Counted from the first letter of the stretch, positions 23,511 to 35,990 are shown. The stretch: DNA of 64,000 bases from Dermatemys mawii (GCA_007922305.1 ML677385.1:5916336-5980335), one strand, 5' to 3'. Translations and numbers: made by a program. The notes: generated by a model not told the origin, from the letters alone.

Positions 23511-24165
23511 TTTTTGGAAAATGACTAATTCAATGTTTATTCATAGCCAATGCAGAGACAAAGCATGGAAAACTTCAACCCAATGATTTGTTTGCCAAAG
23601 TCATGCACAATTGGGAAAAGAGGCTAAAATGGCTAGTATTAGGCAATCATAAAGTATGTATTGCTACTATTCCATATGTAGCTACAAAAGAGTTCACACA
23701 CACAAATCAATCAAACTGTAGGCTCCAGGGAGACTTGCAGATATCAAAGTAACCAGTCAAATCTATCGTTGGATAAACTGGCAATAACAAAAGACCTTCT
23801 TAAACCTCAATGTGATAACAGTTGTCTTTGAACTATTAAACTACAGGCCATACATTTTAATAGTTTATGTACAATTATACAGAAACATTAAGTTTACATA
23901 CCATTGCAGAGAAAAATAAACAATGCTCTGTGTAGATATGTGCTCAGCTTCCTTGTTTACTGTTGGACTATCTTTAACAGTCATGCTATTAGGCTTTTTT
24001 TTTTTCTTAAGCGTCATTGGGGAAGAGAGATGATATTCAGGTTTATTATGAACTGTGCACTTCCTAAGGAGATCTCAGCGAGCAGCCATCATATTCTGGG
24101 GTGCAGTTCAGACGAGCGAGGGGCTGCCATCATCTGCCCTGTAACTTTGGATGACTCCATAGGTG
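23511..24165. other. Intergenic DNA
   Basis: No recognised feature. A ten-T run interrupts otherwise mixed sequence near 23996. Confidence 0.4.
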
Positions 24166-24490
24166 TAGGAACTAGGTGCACAGGGGGTTGCTGCAGCACC
24201 CTGAGTTTTCGGGCTTGGGTCCTGGCTGCCAGCCCTGCTCTCTGGCCTACGGCTCCATGCTGGGACCCTGCTTCCTGATGGCTGGCCCTGTGCCTGGGGC
24301 CCCATGTCTGAGGCCTCTTGCCTTGGGCTCTGCTCTTCGTGTGTGGGCTCTGCTCCCTGCCAGCCCCCTGCTCTTGGGGTTCTGCGCTCTGGCCCTGTGC
24401 CTGCCCCCAGCATTTGCCCCCTTACCCCTATCAGGGTCCCCCCATTCCAGACATACAGCTCTGCTCCAGGCCCCATATTAGGGTAACCAC
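24166..24490. repeat. GC-rich repeat-like insert
   Basis: Starts near gtgtaggaactaggtgcacag and ends near attagggtaacc. It is strongly GC-rich against AT-rich flanks, with long overlapping frames on both strands that reflect composition. I recall similar inserts in turtle DNA but see no clear inverted termini. Confidence 0.35.
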
Positions 24491-24587
24491 TTTGGTTCAT
24501 CACGTTAGGAAATTTAGCCCAGTTAGAATTGCTTTTAGAGTGTAATTTTATTACAAGCATTTAATGTATCATAGTTAAAGAAACTAA

Positions 24588-24854
24588 GGCTTTATTTACC
24601 CAAGCATTTTTGTCAGCAAAACTTTTGTCAGTCGGGGTATGAAGAAACACTTTCAGACCAACATAAGTTTCACTGACAAAAGTGCCGGTGTGCACAGTGC
24701 TATGTCAGCAGAGGACTGTCTCCCACCGACATAGCTACCGCTGCTGGGAGATCTCTCTCCTACCGGCATAGAGTGGCTACACAGGAGACCTTACAGTGGT
24801 GCAGCTGCAGCAGTACAGCTGTGCCGCTGTAAGGTCTATAATGTAGACATAGCC
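24588..24854. mobile_element. Harbinger-type MITE with TAA duplication
   Basis: Left terminus ggctttatttaccc; right terminus (other strand) ggctatgtctacat. TAA flanks both sides (24585-24587 and 24855-24857), the 3-bp duplication expected for Harbinger (TWA). Internal repeats around ccgacatagctacc and ccggcatag are seen. Noncoding. Confidence 0.75.
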
Positions 24855-24858
24855 TAAG

Positions 24859-26008
24859 TCAGTACTGGGTTTCCTTTCTTTTCTGAATGTGCAGGATTGC
24901 ATTTGTGGTTACAAATACCCTAGAGATAAGATTAAGCCATTGTTTCTATTTGAACCCCCTGTTTTCAATCACCATTGACACGATTACATTTTTCTCTTTG
25001 GTTGAAAAGTGACCCATTTGCCTCAGCTCAAATTTACCAAACAAATTAACATTTGGGCTAAGTCATTTGGCCATTTTTGAGTTTCAGATGTTTAATAGAG
25101 AAAGAGGAGGAGGATTTTCAGTGGCACAAGTGTTAGAGCGCCGTTACTGTTTTTAAAAAATAGCACCTTGTTTCACAGATCCTTCTCTGTGAGTAAGTTC
25201 AGTCATATCTGCTAACTTTGACATTATATAAATTGTTTTGTTTTACTCCTGTTGCCCCTGCAAAGCTAATACAGATCTGGGAGATTGAGATGGATTCTTT
25301 TCTGAGATGCTCATCAACAGAATTATTACATTTCAAATGAAGAATCTTTACTTTGTCTACAGGTAAAGATAAACTGTACTTTAACTACACCGTAATACAG
25401 CTTCATTGGGTGAAGGTTACTGGTAATGCGTGAGCCATAAAGAATGCAGTTTGCCATTGTTTTTTGTAGCTATTGAGCAAGGAAACTACACAATCTTATC
25501 TAGTCACTGTCTAGAGGCTCTTCTATAGAGCTTTATTTTAAAACTTCTTTTTGCATTCCACTCAAACATCTAGGGTGAAATTCTGGCCCCACTGGAGTCA
25601 ATAAAGGTTTTATTATTGATTTCATTACAGCTAGGGCTTCACCTCTGAAATATAAAACGTCAAACTTGTCAGATCTGTAGTCATGAAGGAAGAATACAAT
25701 TCCAGCTGAGTATACAAAAACCTGACTGATTTTAAAGTTACAGGCATGAGACAAAATTGACCAATCAAAGTTAAATTGGGTGTAAGTATTATGTATGTAT
25801 TATGTAATTTAACCTAAAATGTGGACATCACATGACAGTTCCTATCTTGGAATAAAAGTTATCTACTGCACGTCTAGTAACTTCATGCAGGGCTCCAGGG
25901 TCAGAGCTACGAAGTTCCCCAGAGCTTGCTGGTGGTGGTTAGGTTCAAAGGCTGCTTGGCTTTCTACATGGAAAACCAACAACAAAACCCCCACAAATAT
26001 ACCAACCA
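24859..26008. other. Intergenic DNA
   Basis: Nothing recognisable; short frames at 25533-25754 and 25819-26052 have no family features. Confidence 0.4.
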
Positions 26009-26011
26009 ACC

Positions 26012-26112
26012 AACTCTGGCCTTATCTACGTAAGAAAATTGTACCAATTTAATTAAATTAGTTTCAAAACAGATTTAATTAAATCTGAACAATACACTTG
26101 TGTAGATCAGTC
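26012..26112. mobile_element. Short MITE relic
   Basis: Left end ctggccttatctacg and right end (other strand) ctggactgatctacac form an imperfect inverted repeat. Inside, aatttaattaaattag and agatttaattaaatct are palindromic. About 100 bases. Confidence 0.5.
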
Positions 26113-26668
26113 CAGAGTCTGTATTTAAATGTCTCTTTCTGGTAATTAAATGTGGCAGTTGCAGTTCATTTTTCTTAACCAGGCCTTAGATCAAGCATCA
26201 GCAACACATGGGAAAAGTTCAAAGGCTATAACTAGAGAGTGACTGGACTGCAAACATCACGAAGCAGAAGTGGAATGAAAACTCTAATACATTGTGCTTG
26301 TTACTTATACAGTAAGTGCCTTACCTTTCTTCATTATGGCTCCCCACACTGTCCAAAATTAGTAAAATTGCCAGATGTGACTCTTTTTCAATAATGGTAA
26401 TCAGGGCACATTTACTAACATTATTAAAATATGCTGCTCTTTCCACTCCCGGGGGGCAGTATAGTAAATTATTAATATTTGCCAAAAACTAGGAATAGTC
26501 TGCGTGTATAAGAGGTGCTCTGAATACCCGCATTAAATCCTTCCTCTATTATTCAACATAAACTTTTCTCTTAATTTCATCCCCTTACTTCTAGTAACAC
26601 CCTCATGTACTACTTAAAATAACTGTACACTCACTCTCATACTTCTTTAATAAACCATTGGCACATTG
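26113..26668. other. Intergenic DNA
   Basis: No gene or recognised repeat. Confidence 0.4.
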
Positions 26669-26669
26669 A

Positions 26670-27049
26670 AGACTGAATCCAATTGAACCCCCGCCCCTGA
26701 CTACCCCCCAAACTCCCTTGCCCTCTATCCAATCCCCTGCTCCCTGTCCCCTTACCACACTGCCTGCAGCACGGGTGATTGGCGGTGTGCCTGCACCCAG
26801 ACAGGCAACCGTGTGCTGCACAGCACAGAGCACTGGGTCAGGCCATGACTCTGAAGCTGCACTGCCCTGGGAACTCGCAGCTCTGCGGCCCAGAGCATTG
26901 CGCTGACAAAGTGGCGTGCTGAGTCTATGAGGAAGAGGAAACAGCAGGGGAGGGGCTGGGGGGAGCCTCCCCAGCTAGGAGCTCAGGGGCCAGGCAGGAG
27001 GGTCCCACAGTCCAGATGTGGCCTGCAGGCCATAATTTGCCCACCCCTG
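26670..27049. mobile_element. hAT-type nonautonomous element, right end
   Basis: Ends in atttgcccacccctg, the reverse of the well-known caggggtgggcaaa hAT (Charlie-like) terminus. The interior is GC-rich, with cccctgctccctgtcccctta and gatgtggcctgcaggcca, typical of this turtle group. The left terminus is not identified, so the left boundary is approximate. Confidence 0.55.
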
Positions 27050-27747
27050 CTCTAGCAAGAAGTGCTATAAAATTCCCAGTTGCTGGAAAATAGTGTGTTA
27101 CAAGTAAAAGCTTTATGGTCTTTCTGTATTTTAAAGAAACCACTAGCTAGCTGTAACTCTCCAATAAAACTTCTACTAAAGCTATTTGAGAGTATAATCC
27201 AACACATTATACTATGAGGGAATGAAGTCTGAAGCCCGGCCTTATCAAGTGGTTATAGTGACAGTGACCAACGCTACACAGTAATTCTGAAAGCCAATAC
27301 CGTATTCCATATGCAAAGGAACTTCAGCAACAGTGGCTGCAGAGCAGTAGAGTGCTGATTCCCCCAGCTCATCCACATACAGAAAAGCGTATTAATCTTC
27401 TGGTGCCATTTCAACCAATATAGCAAATGATCCTTCTACTGCAAAACATTAAATGATCAAAAATTAAATGTGAATGAAATTGTGGTCTATGCCCATCTAG
27501 CATTGCTCCCTGAGCTCAGCAACTCCAGCATCGTGACCTGTGCAGTGGAGAGTCCCACCCATAACTGGAAAATGCTCAGGATCCTAGACCAGCACTTATA
27601 ACACCAATACATGAGACACTTTGGAAGAACACCAAAGAACAGCAACAAGCTCAACCATTTGAGATCCCTGCACAGAACTATATTGCATGAACAGACGACC
27701 TCCTCATCGTGACATATGGAAAAGGCAGGCCTAGTATACAAACAGGT
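27050..27747. other. Intergenic DNA
   Basis: No supported gene. The minus-strand frame 27741-27487 (84 codons) is Cys-rich but has no recognisable domain. Confidence 0.35.
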
Positions 27748-28035
27748 TATGTACTGTTATAACTATGCCAGCTGGGGTGTGATTTTTATACTGAAACATT
27801 TATACCAGTACAACCCCTAGTGTGAATGCATTTATACCACTAATATGAAACCATTCAATTAAACACCATAAAAGTGCCTTATACCAGTAAAACTTATACC
27901 GCTCTTCCCATTTAGGAATAGCTGTACTTGTGTAAAGCACCTTTATACTAGTATAACTGTGTATACTTGTGGAGGTTTACTGCTTAACTATACCTGTATA
28001 GTTAAAGTGGAATAACTTTTGTGTTCAGATCACCC
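27748..28035. mobile_element. MITE relic with ttataccagta repeats
   Basis: The motif ttataccagt or ttatactagt recurs at several points. A perfect small hairpin (ttaactatac, 27984-27993, against gtatagttaa, 27996-28005) lies near the right end. The right flank gtgttcagatcaccc resembles decayed gtgtagac-type termini. Noncoding. Confidence 0.5.
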
Positions 28036-28142
28036 TAATGCAGACTCCCACCAAACACTGAATAAGTAACCATAAACTAGAGGTGGAATTTGGGAAGCAA
28101 CAAGTACAGTTTTAAACCTAGAGACTGTGAAGTAATAAGAAG

Positions 28143-28372
28143 AAGGATGGTCCAGCAGTTAGAATTCTAGCTGAGGACTTGGGAGATCCACATTCAATTC
28201 TCTGCTCTTCCACAGACTTCCTGTGTGACTTAGGGCAAATCACTTAGTCTCTGTGTGGCTCAGTTCCCATCTGGGAAATAGAGAACAGCACTTCCCTACC
28301 TAACTGGGGTTTTGTGATGATAAATACATTAAAGATTGTGAGGTACTATGGTGATTGGAGGGAGCCATATAA
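28143..28372 (+). mobile_element. MIR-type SINE
   Basis: Shows the MIR order: a tRNA-like start (ggtccagcagttagaattct), cattcaattctctgctct (decayed B box), then ctgtgtgacttagggcaaatc. These are followed by the CORE-like cacttagtctctgtgtggctc, agttcccatctgggaaat and ttttgtgatgataaataca. Length ~230 bp matches a near-complete MIR. Heavily diverged, so ancient. Confidence 0.85.
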
Positions 28373-30560
28373 GTACCTTAATAGACAGCTTGAGAGAGAG
28401 ACATTTTCTACTCCAATGTCTGAAAGTAAGGAAGTGTGAGAAAGATATTTCCTCAAATGATCAGGAGTGATGATAAATATTGTACCTGACCCTGGGAGAA
28501 AGGAGAGTGATAGCAGTAAGCATGCACTACCTAGCAACTTGGCACTGGATCAGAAATGGGTAAACAAGGGACCTGTGAAGGAAGAAGAAAACTGCTAGCT
28601 TTGTTCTAGGATGAAATAGATAAACTACCTCTATACAAGTCATTGATGACTAAGCAGCTGCAACTGTAAAGGTAAATCCTGATAACCCTACTGCCAGTGA
28701 AATCAAAGGAAGTTTTTTTCCCCTTAGTACTTCAGGATTCAGACAATTGAAAACACGATATTTGGCTCCTGTTAAAGAACTGGGTAGATGTTGCTCAAGT
28801 TTACTTTTGAACTTTAGGCTAGGCTGTGTAAACATCAGAAGAGGCAGTTCAAAAGTAGCCTTATATTGTGTACGTTGTACTAATCTTTCTGCAGTTTGTT
28901 GCTTGGCTACTGTACACTTTAATCCTTTTAGCAGAGAGTTCTTTAATTTTGCTTTTGGTTCACCCATTCCTTCAGGCTGAGGGGTTGATTGCCATTCTCA
29001 TGGAAGTACATACACTTTAGAAATCTTAAAAGAATAAGTTAATCAAATAGCATTTTACACCTCTGTTGTATTAATAGCATACAACAAGCTTATGTAAATG
29101 GCATCCAACACATTGTGTGAACTATACTCCTAATGTCACAGATGCTTATCTTTTTAGGTGTTTGTATATAAATGTTTAAATATAGATTCTCCTTCTCCCT
29201 TCCAAGTTCTCTTGGCTAGAAAGGGGATCAAACCTTGGCTTGGTTATGTGAGATTGGGGCCAGACCTGCCCATGGCATGCTGAGGCACCTTATATCTGTT
29301 TCCAAAATACTACATTTTCTGTGAATTTTTGACAGGACGGTGGTTCCCCTCTAGTTATGTAGTGAACATGTGCAAAACAAGTGTTTCCATTTAGGCCATG
29401 CTGATAGTATTTGATGCTCTAGGGTCTAATTTAATAATTCTACTTCCTGTCTGTCAAAAACAAGACTGATAAGTGAATCAACTTTCTTGCAACCCTCTCC
29501 TACTCCAAACAAAACTCTTTCATATAGTTCAAACATGAACTATCAAATGGCTCCAGCACAGAGCAACTGACAATCGTTTTTTGAGCTGGTGTTTTTGCCT
29601 CTTCTTTAATTGCTGCAGAAATAAACAAGAATGTTCTCCAAAAATTTTGTGATCAGGTCTAGAAATAAGTCTTTATTTTCCAGAAACACTTTCTGTATCA
29701 TTATGAAGTTTCTTGTTGCAAAGGTATGACAGATGCATAAGTCTGCAGTTAATTAATTTGAACAACACTTGGCTGTTGTTAAATGGACTGCTTAGGAATC
29801 TATAGGTGTGATAGGTTAAGAGTGAATCTTTCTGTAAAAAAAAACTTTATAAAGTTTATAACTTTATAACTGTCAAATTATAGATAATCTACTGCCAGAA
29901 GTAAAACTGCTATTATGTATACACAGTACTTTTGGTATTTGTGAGGAAAACACATCATATACAAGCCTCTTAATTTGAATTTAATAGAAGTTTCTGAAAG
30001 GGAGAGAAAACATGAGGTAAAGAGAGAATCAGCTATGGGAAAAGCTAATTCCAGACAGTGAATAATAGTGCTATTGGCAAGAAGAGGCATTCAAAATATG
30101 CACTGGAGACAGGCATGCAGGAAATAGGGGGATACGGGGTAGGGAAGAGGGACATAGGCAAGGTGGCTACAAAACTATAGTTCTTTGCTGTTCTGGGGGT
30201 GGGAGGGAGGGTTGGAAGAGAACCAAACCAGGGAAGGAGACAGAAAATCAGGAAATAATGAACATGAAGGGGAAAGAGGCAGATGGTGAAGAGGAAGTAA
30301 AGACAGGACAGTAAAAATACATTTCTAGCATTGTTATGCTTGTACATGGAACACTGAAAAACAATGCCCCCGCCAACAATTAAGGAAAATCATAAAAGAG
30401 AGATACTGGGCAAAAGAAAAGCAAGCCAAACAATTTAAAGAAATTATCCTGGAGAGGGCAGAATGTTGTGGAAATAGAGGATATTAAAGCAAATATCAAT
30501 AAATACTCTAGGAGAAATTAGGAAAAACAGACAAAATAAATAACAGTCCCTTAAAAAATG
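28373..30560. other. Intergenic DNA
   Basis: About 2.2 kb with no recognised element. Short minus-strand frames around 29878-30347 are composition artefacts. Confidence 0.45.
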
Positions 30561-30564
30561 GGAC

Positions 30565-30822
30565 CAGTGGCTGGAAGTTGTAGGTAGAAAAATTCAGACT
30601 GGAAATAAGGTGTACATTTTTAACAGTGAGGGTAATTAACCACTGGAACAACTTACCGAGGATCCTGGTGGGTTCTCCATCACTGACAAGTTTTAAATCA
30701 AGATTAGATGTTTTTCTGAAAGCTACGCTCTAGGATGTATACTGGGGAAGGTCTGTGGCCTGTGTTGTACAGGAGGTGAGATGATCATGGTCCCTCCTGA
30801 ATGTGGAATCTGTGAATCTCTA
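30565..30822 (+). mobile_element. CR1-type LINE 3' fragment
   Basis: Carries the CR1/L3 terminal blocks aattaaccactggaacaactt, ccatcactgacaagttttaaa and aagattagatgtttttctgaa. It ends with ggtccctcctgaatgtggaat and tctgtgaatctc. 5'-truncated, as usual for this class. Confidence 0.75.
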
Positions 30823-31333
30823 CATCTGTGGGATAATGAAAGCATGAGTACTGAGCACCACAGGTTTATAAGGCCAGATCCTACTTAATGAAGTCAAGGG
30901 AAGTTCGATCAAGTCCATAAAGAACAGCTCATGCCAGCTGCTTGCTTTTGTAAATCCCACTAAGCTCCTATCTGCATCTTTAGGTGCATAAATAGCTTTG
31001 TAAATCTGTCCAAAAGTGAACACAGTACTTGGATTTTAGTAAACCGTTAAAGCTAGACAATGTCTCATAAGTGTTGCTTATAATATTGATTCAGTTTGGA
31101 TTTGGTATGAGTATTATGTCACAGATTCAAAAGTAGCTAAAAAAATGTAAAGTAAGGTTGGTGATTGAGGGCAATGTACAGAGCTGGGGAGGGGGGTGTC
31201 CTAGGTCTAGTCTTAATATTTTCATTTCTGTCAGGAAATGGGAGTAAACACTATGTTAAGGAAACTTAGATATGATAGTAAATTAGGAGGTTTTTGCAGC
31301 ATCAGTGAGGTCAGAGAAATAGTACAAAAAGAG
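30823..31333. other. Intergenic DNA
   Basis: No recognised feature. Confidence 0.4.
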
Positions 31334-31334
31334 A

Positions 31335-31805
31335 CAGTGGAGTGTCCTCCCAGTAGAGTGGAGTGGGAGGACAGTGGAGTGGGAGGGCCTGTGTCTCCCC
31401 CTGCAACCCAATGCGTGGGTGGCAGTCTCCCCCTCTGCCAGGCTGCTCCGAGCCTGAAGCCAGGGTGTGATTCTACCTGTGTTTGCTCAGCCTCTGCCTG
31501 AGGGCCTGAGCCTGGACTTTTTACTGCCCCACCCAGACCCGGAGCCTGGACTTATTAGCTGCTGACAGGTACCTACGTTTGCTCAGCCCTGCCTAAGGGC
31601 CTGAGCTGTGACTCTTCACTGCTCTGCCCTAACTCAGGGCCTGGGTTTGTTAAGCTATTAAGTGTTACCTGTGTGTGCTCAGCCCCCTGCCGGATGGCTT
31701 GAGCCAGGACCCCTACAGCCCGAATGATTCCCCAAGGGACCGTGCAAGGACGAAGAGAGGCAGTATGGCTTCCCGGTAACCCAGAGAGGGACGAGACCCA
31801 ATGAA
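31335..31805. mobile_element. LTR-like sequence with tandem repeats
   Basis: A GC-rich block (tgtctccccctgcaaccc, ctccccctctgccaggctgct) runs into three 96-base repeats and ends near agagagggacgagacccaatg. I recall this arrangement as the long terminal repeat of a turtle Gypsy-like retrotransposon. No flanking internal coding region is present, so it would be a solo or partial LTR. The tandem repeats are seen; the class is from recall. Confidence 0.5.
31475..31762 (+). repeat. 96-bp tandem repeat, three units
   Basis: Units start at 31475 (acctgtgtttgctcagc), 31571 (acctacgtttgctcagc) and 31667 (acctgtgtgtgctcagc), a spacing of exactly 96 both times. Each contains ctg..gagggcctgagc-like text. 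The third unit diverges after about 50 bases. Confidence 0.85.
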
Positions 31806-32878
31806 CTCTCCCTACAGTAGCCAATATTCATAACTTCAACTCCAAAAATGATAGACATATAAATAGCATAATCATAATCAGCAAGTCATAACCTTTCCAT
31901 AGACACCTTACATGACCACCTTTGTATAATATTTTCTGCAAACATATAACAGTGGGTAAAACAATGATATATATGTTCACAGGTTATGTTAGTAATGGCA
32001 CAGTCCCAATACAAGCAACTGCTGAAAATGTCTTCAAAAGTTTTTAGGTGACATCTGGGCTCCATTAAAGTCAATGGGAATTTTGCCATTGACTTCACCG
32101 GGGTTTCTCCCTATATATTAATTTTCAGCAAGGGCTGATCTCCTCACTGACCCTACAGCCTGCAATTTATCATCCAAAAAGTAGTAGTGTGACTCCTTAT
32201 CTGATTTTTATTTTGACTATCTACATCCACTCTCCTCGACACCCCTTTATTGTCCTCACTAATGCCAGAGGGGAAAAATATCAGACCTGTTTCTATGAAG
32301 CACAAGAGAGTTACTGTCAGTTTCCATCTAGGAAAGTTCTTGCTCCATGTAGTCCATTAAGTTCCCTCCATATACGTGAGCCAACAGTCGGTCACACTTA
32401 ATGCTGGGTAGATTGCCTGGTGTTTTAAAAACTTCCTTCACCATTGTCTCAGAGGAGGCATTTAGAGGAAGTCCTATAACACCAGTTGCTTGGTCAGACT
32501 TGGAGCCCTAATACACTGGAAAGTACTTTGGGGCTATTAGTTTTTTTGGTAATTTGCCATTCTGTACGCTTGCGTGCCGGAGTTACATATACAGCCCCAA
32601 CACCATCAGCACCTGACGTGTAAAACTGAAATACCCAGTTGTACAATAGCATTAGAAAAGCCCATCCTCTGTTATTGTAACAGTGTCTGCATGACATCTT
32701 TCTTACAATTGTGCTGCTGCTTTTCTCTAGCAAAGCAGGAGGAAAGGCTTTGGCCATGAGCAATGGGTATCATAGGCTAGGGGAGGCTGTGCCTCCCAAA
32801 CAGCCTGGTGTGGCCCCGCCCATGTGTATAGACTTGTTAGTACTAGGCATCCACCTCCAGTACCAGCAGTGCAAAGAC
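31806..32878. other. Intergenic DNA
   Basis: No gene or recognised repeat. Frames at 32189-32401 and 32494-32763 lack recognisable features. Confidence 0.4.
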
Positions 32879-32881
32879 TGA

Positions 32882-33163
32882 GGCCATGTCTATATGTCCA
32901 GAGCTGTACCGACACAGCTCTGCCGCTGCAGCTCATCTGGTGAAGACGCTCTGTGCCACCGGGAGAGAGCTCTCCTGTTGGTATAATAAAACCACCTCTG
33001 CCAGCAGCAGAAGCTGTGTCGGCAGGCGAAGCTCTCCCACCCACAGAGCGCTCTGCACACGAGTGCTTATGCCGATGTTGGTGTAACTTATGGCACTCAG
33101 GGGAGTGTTTTTTTTCATACCCCTGAGCGCCATAAGTTATGCTGACATAGGCTATACATAGCC
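32882..33163. mobile_element. Harbinger-type MITE with TGA flanks
   Basis: Left terminus ggccatgtctatatgtccag; right terminus (other strand) ggctatgtatagcctatgtca. TGA flanks both sides (32879-32881, 33164-33166). Interior blocks (acagctctgccgctgcagct; gccataagttatgctgac against gttggtgtaacttatggc) are inverted. Frames in it on both strands are artefacts. Confidence 0.75.
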
Positions 33164-33165
33164 TG

Positions 33166-33830
33166 AGATGGTGGCTGCTCCTTGCACACATGTGCAAAGC
33201 ATTGAAGGGCTTTTTCTGGCCCTCCTGCTCACTCACTTATACAGGACTAGCCATACTCTAGCGCAAAGTGCAGTCAGTACATTTCAAAGGGCTATGCGCT
33301 TTTAAACTTTCTGAGTTTGAAAATGTCGCTGAGGCTGAGATTGTTTCTGTAAAGCCCTTAGTGTGTTGACACCACTCACGTGTTCGGGAGGAGAGAGAGC
33401 TTGGATTGCAAGGTTTAAGCAGACCAGTTGTTCCACAATAACTGCAACCTCCACTGATTGTTAGAACTGAATAACTCTAACATAACTGCTGACCCCTAAC
33501 AGAGACTGACCAGAGCAAGGGAAAAATTCAGCGATGTGATGCCTTACAGAAGGGAACACAGAAGACCTTACGCAGCGCCTTTGTTTAACTCCTAGATAAC
33601 TAGCAAGGCTGCCATACCAGGATGCACCTGCTGCACACGCTGCTTCTTTTCAAGCAGTGGTGGGGCTGCTGCAGTGGAGTGTGCCTGGAACGTCTCTGGG
33701 GATTGGTGCTGGGGAAGTGTCTCTCTGCAACTTCTCCTTTCTCACCTCACCCCGTGCAAGTTCAGCTGTTGGTATTAAGTACTCTGTAAACAGAAGGGCA
33801 GTTACCTAGTACCATGTACAGTATTCCCTC
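33166..33830. other. Intergenic DNA
   Basis: No recognised feature. Confidence 0.4.
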
Positions 33831-33833
33831 TTA

Positions 33834-34342
33834 AGGTACATCTTCACTGTGTTTTAAAACCCCTGTGCTGTGTAGATATACCGTGAGACTTGCAGCTCCC
33901 GGCCAATGAGAGCTGTAGGGGAGGTGCTTGGGGTGGGGGCAGTATGCGGAGCCCCCTGGCTGCCCCCTACGCCAGGAGCTGGAAGGGAGACATGCTGCTG
34001 CTTCTGGGAGCAGTGCAGAGCGGGGCAAGCCCCGAACCCTACTCCTAATGGGAACTCGAGGGCCAGATTAAAACATCTGAAGATCCGGATGTGGCTCCTA
34101 GGCCATAGTTTGCCCATCCTTGGCCGAGCACTTGATCAAGGCTTTTAGAATGAAACTTCACAAAGCATATTGTGTACAAAACATATCCTAATTACATGAC
34201 AATGGTGAATATTGGGGTACCAGGGTGTCATGTTCTAAACAGCTGGTTTAGCGCCATAGCATCAGTCCTGCAAGTCTGAGTCTGTAGACCCAGGCTCTGT
34301 GACTCACTGATGAGGGTTTTAAAATGCAGCATAGATGTACCC
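33834..34342. mobile_element. MITE with a hAT fragment inside
   Basis: Left terminus aggtacatcttcactgtgttt; right terminus (other strand) gggtacatctatgctgcattt. TTA on both sides (33831-33833, 34343-34345) is a Harbinger-type duplication. Within it, roughly 33885-34123 is a separate GC-rich block ending gtttgcccatccttgg, the decayed end of a caggggtgggcaaa-type hAT. A related right end (ctatgtagatgtaccctaa) is at about 46260-46281. Confidence 0.65.
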
Positions 34343-34345
34343 TTA

Positions 34346-34510
34346 GTGTTAACCTTGACATGACTAACACGTGTGAAAGCTACAACCTGCCTTGTCCGCA
34401 GTAGGATTTTATCGCATATTAGTTACCATCTATTAGTTTAGTTTTAACCACTAATAAGTGGTTAAAACTAAACTAACCCCCTTTTCCCGTGAGAGTCCAT
34501 CCACACTAGG
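34346..34510. mobile_element. MITE half-element with a perfect hairpin
   Basis: Matches the right arm at 38236-38372: gtgttaacc...ctaacacgtgtgaaagctac, then ctgccttgtcc and taggatttta. It ends in a perfect 19-base hairpin: tagtttagttttaaccact (34434-34452), loop aata, and its exact complement at 34457-34475. Directly abuts the preceding MITE. Confidence 0.55.
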
Positions 34511-35988
34511 AAATGTTGAAAAGAGGCTGTGGCTGTAAGGCAAGATAAGACGAATAACAATGTGTGCACGCTCTGGGCTAAATTCAACTCTTGCTGCTGG
34601 CTGAAATCAATGGGAGTGGCCCACATGTACCTGAAAGCAAAATGTGATTGTAGATTTAGATGGCAAACATCTCACTTGCTGGTAAAGTGAAAAGGCTTAG
34701 CTCAAGTACACGCTACTTTGTCACAGACGATGGGTATTTGATTTTGACCCAATTACACTTTTCAGGCTTACCCAGTTTTTCTGAACATTAAGCTTTGTTG
34801 TTTCTGGATGAATTGCTCCTTTTTATTTCTAAAGGAAAATCTGTTTTTACTAAAGCCGTGATGCAAAACAAGTTAAGCTGGTGTATTAAAAATAGCAACA
34901 GTAGGAAGCTTCCTGTCCAAATAAAGATAGTGTACTGCAAAACAGCTTTATGGAGAAAGTGTCCTGTAATGTTCATTCCATTCTTTTAAACTATGCTTCC
35001 TTTGAAATGAACTGTGCTAAGATTACGCACAATAATTTGCCTCAGGGCTCTGCTGGATGTTTTTCTGAATCACTATTGTTAATATGGGGACTGTGGGTGT
35101 TCAACAAAAAGGATCTATAAATAAATTCTGAGGAGTCCTCTCATTCAGCTGCTGGAACTTTATTTTGCCATTTTCTACTGATTCCTTTTTCTGAAAGCTT
35201 AGCTTTTAGGGAATACAGCTCATGCAAAAATGCTCCCAAATAGATCATCAGCTACATGATATTCCAAGAGGTCATTATAGCTAAGGCAGTGAGAAATAAC
35301 TCTTACTGTGCAATATTATTCAAGCAATTAGAAATCATACTGTGTATAAAATATCAGATCTCTAGGCAGCAATGTTTGGTCCTTTGTTGTGCCTACTTAA
35401 GTGTGGAGCAACAGCCAAAAAAGTACATGATCATAATATCATTATATTCTACTCATTATACTAATTCAGATAAACAACAGTGTACAGCGGACGTAAACTA
35501 GTTTCCCCTTGGTTAAATTATCCCACAGTTCCAATCCCTGTATTACCACTCTGGCTCTGCATAAACCCTCCATTTGTCATGGAGAAATAGGTGCAGTTCT
35601 TTGGAGCATGTCAGTGCAATTTCTTACTTTGGCAAGAGAAGATCTCAAGGGAGAAAAGTATAATATTCATTCTGTTTAGAAATGAGTACCTTGCTTCCAC
35701 AATTCTCCTGAACACCACTACCCTAGCATGGTAGGGTCTTGACCCAAAATCTTTCTGCCAGAGCATTAGATAACACCTTTTAAAAGCCTCTCCACTACTT
35801 ACTGGTTTGGCAGTCATGGAAAGAGCAGCAATCACACCTGCCAGTGAATATCTCTTCCATGGTTCTTTCTCTCTCTTTTATTATCTTCCTTTAGTTCAGA
35901 AAAGAAGCAAATAAAATATATACACTCCCCTACTGTGGGGGCCTGAACTGCCTGTTACAGAGGAGAGCAAAACTGTCAAAAGTGGCTG
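34511..35988. other. Intergenic DNA
   Basis: No recognised element. Frames of 62-81 codons have no family features. Confidence 0.45.
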
Positions 35989-35990
35989 AA

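Noticed and set aside
24108..24560. 150-codon minus-strand frame
   Set aside because: Falls in a GC-rich repeat-like insert with equally long plus-strand frames; no domain.
32727..33236. 169-codon minus-strand frame
   Set aside because: Most of it is the MITE at 32882-33163 with its inverted ends.
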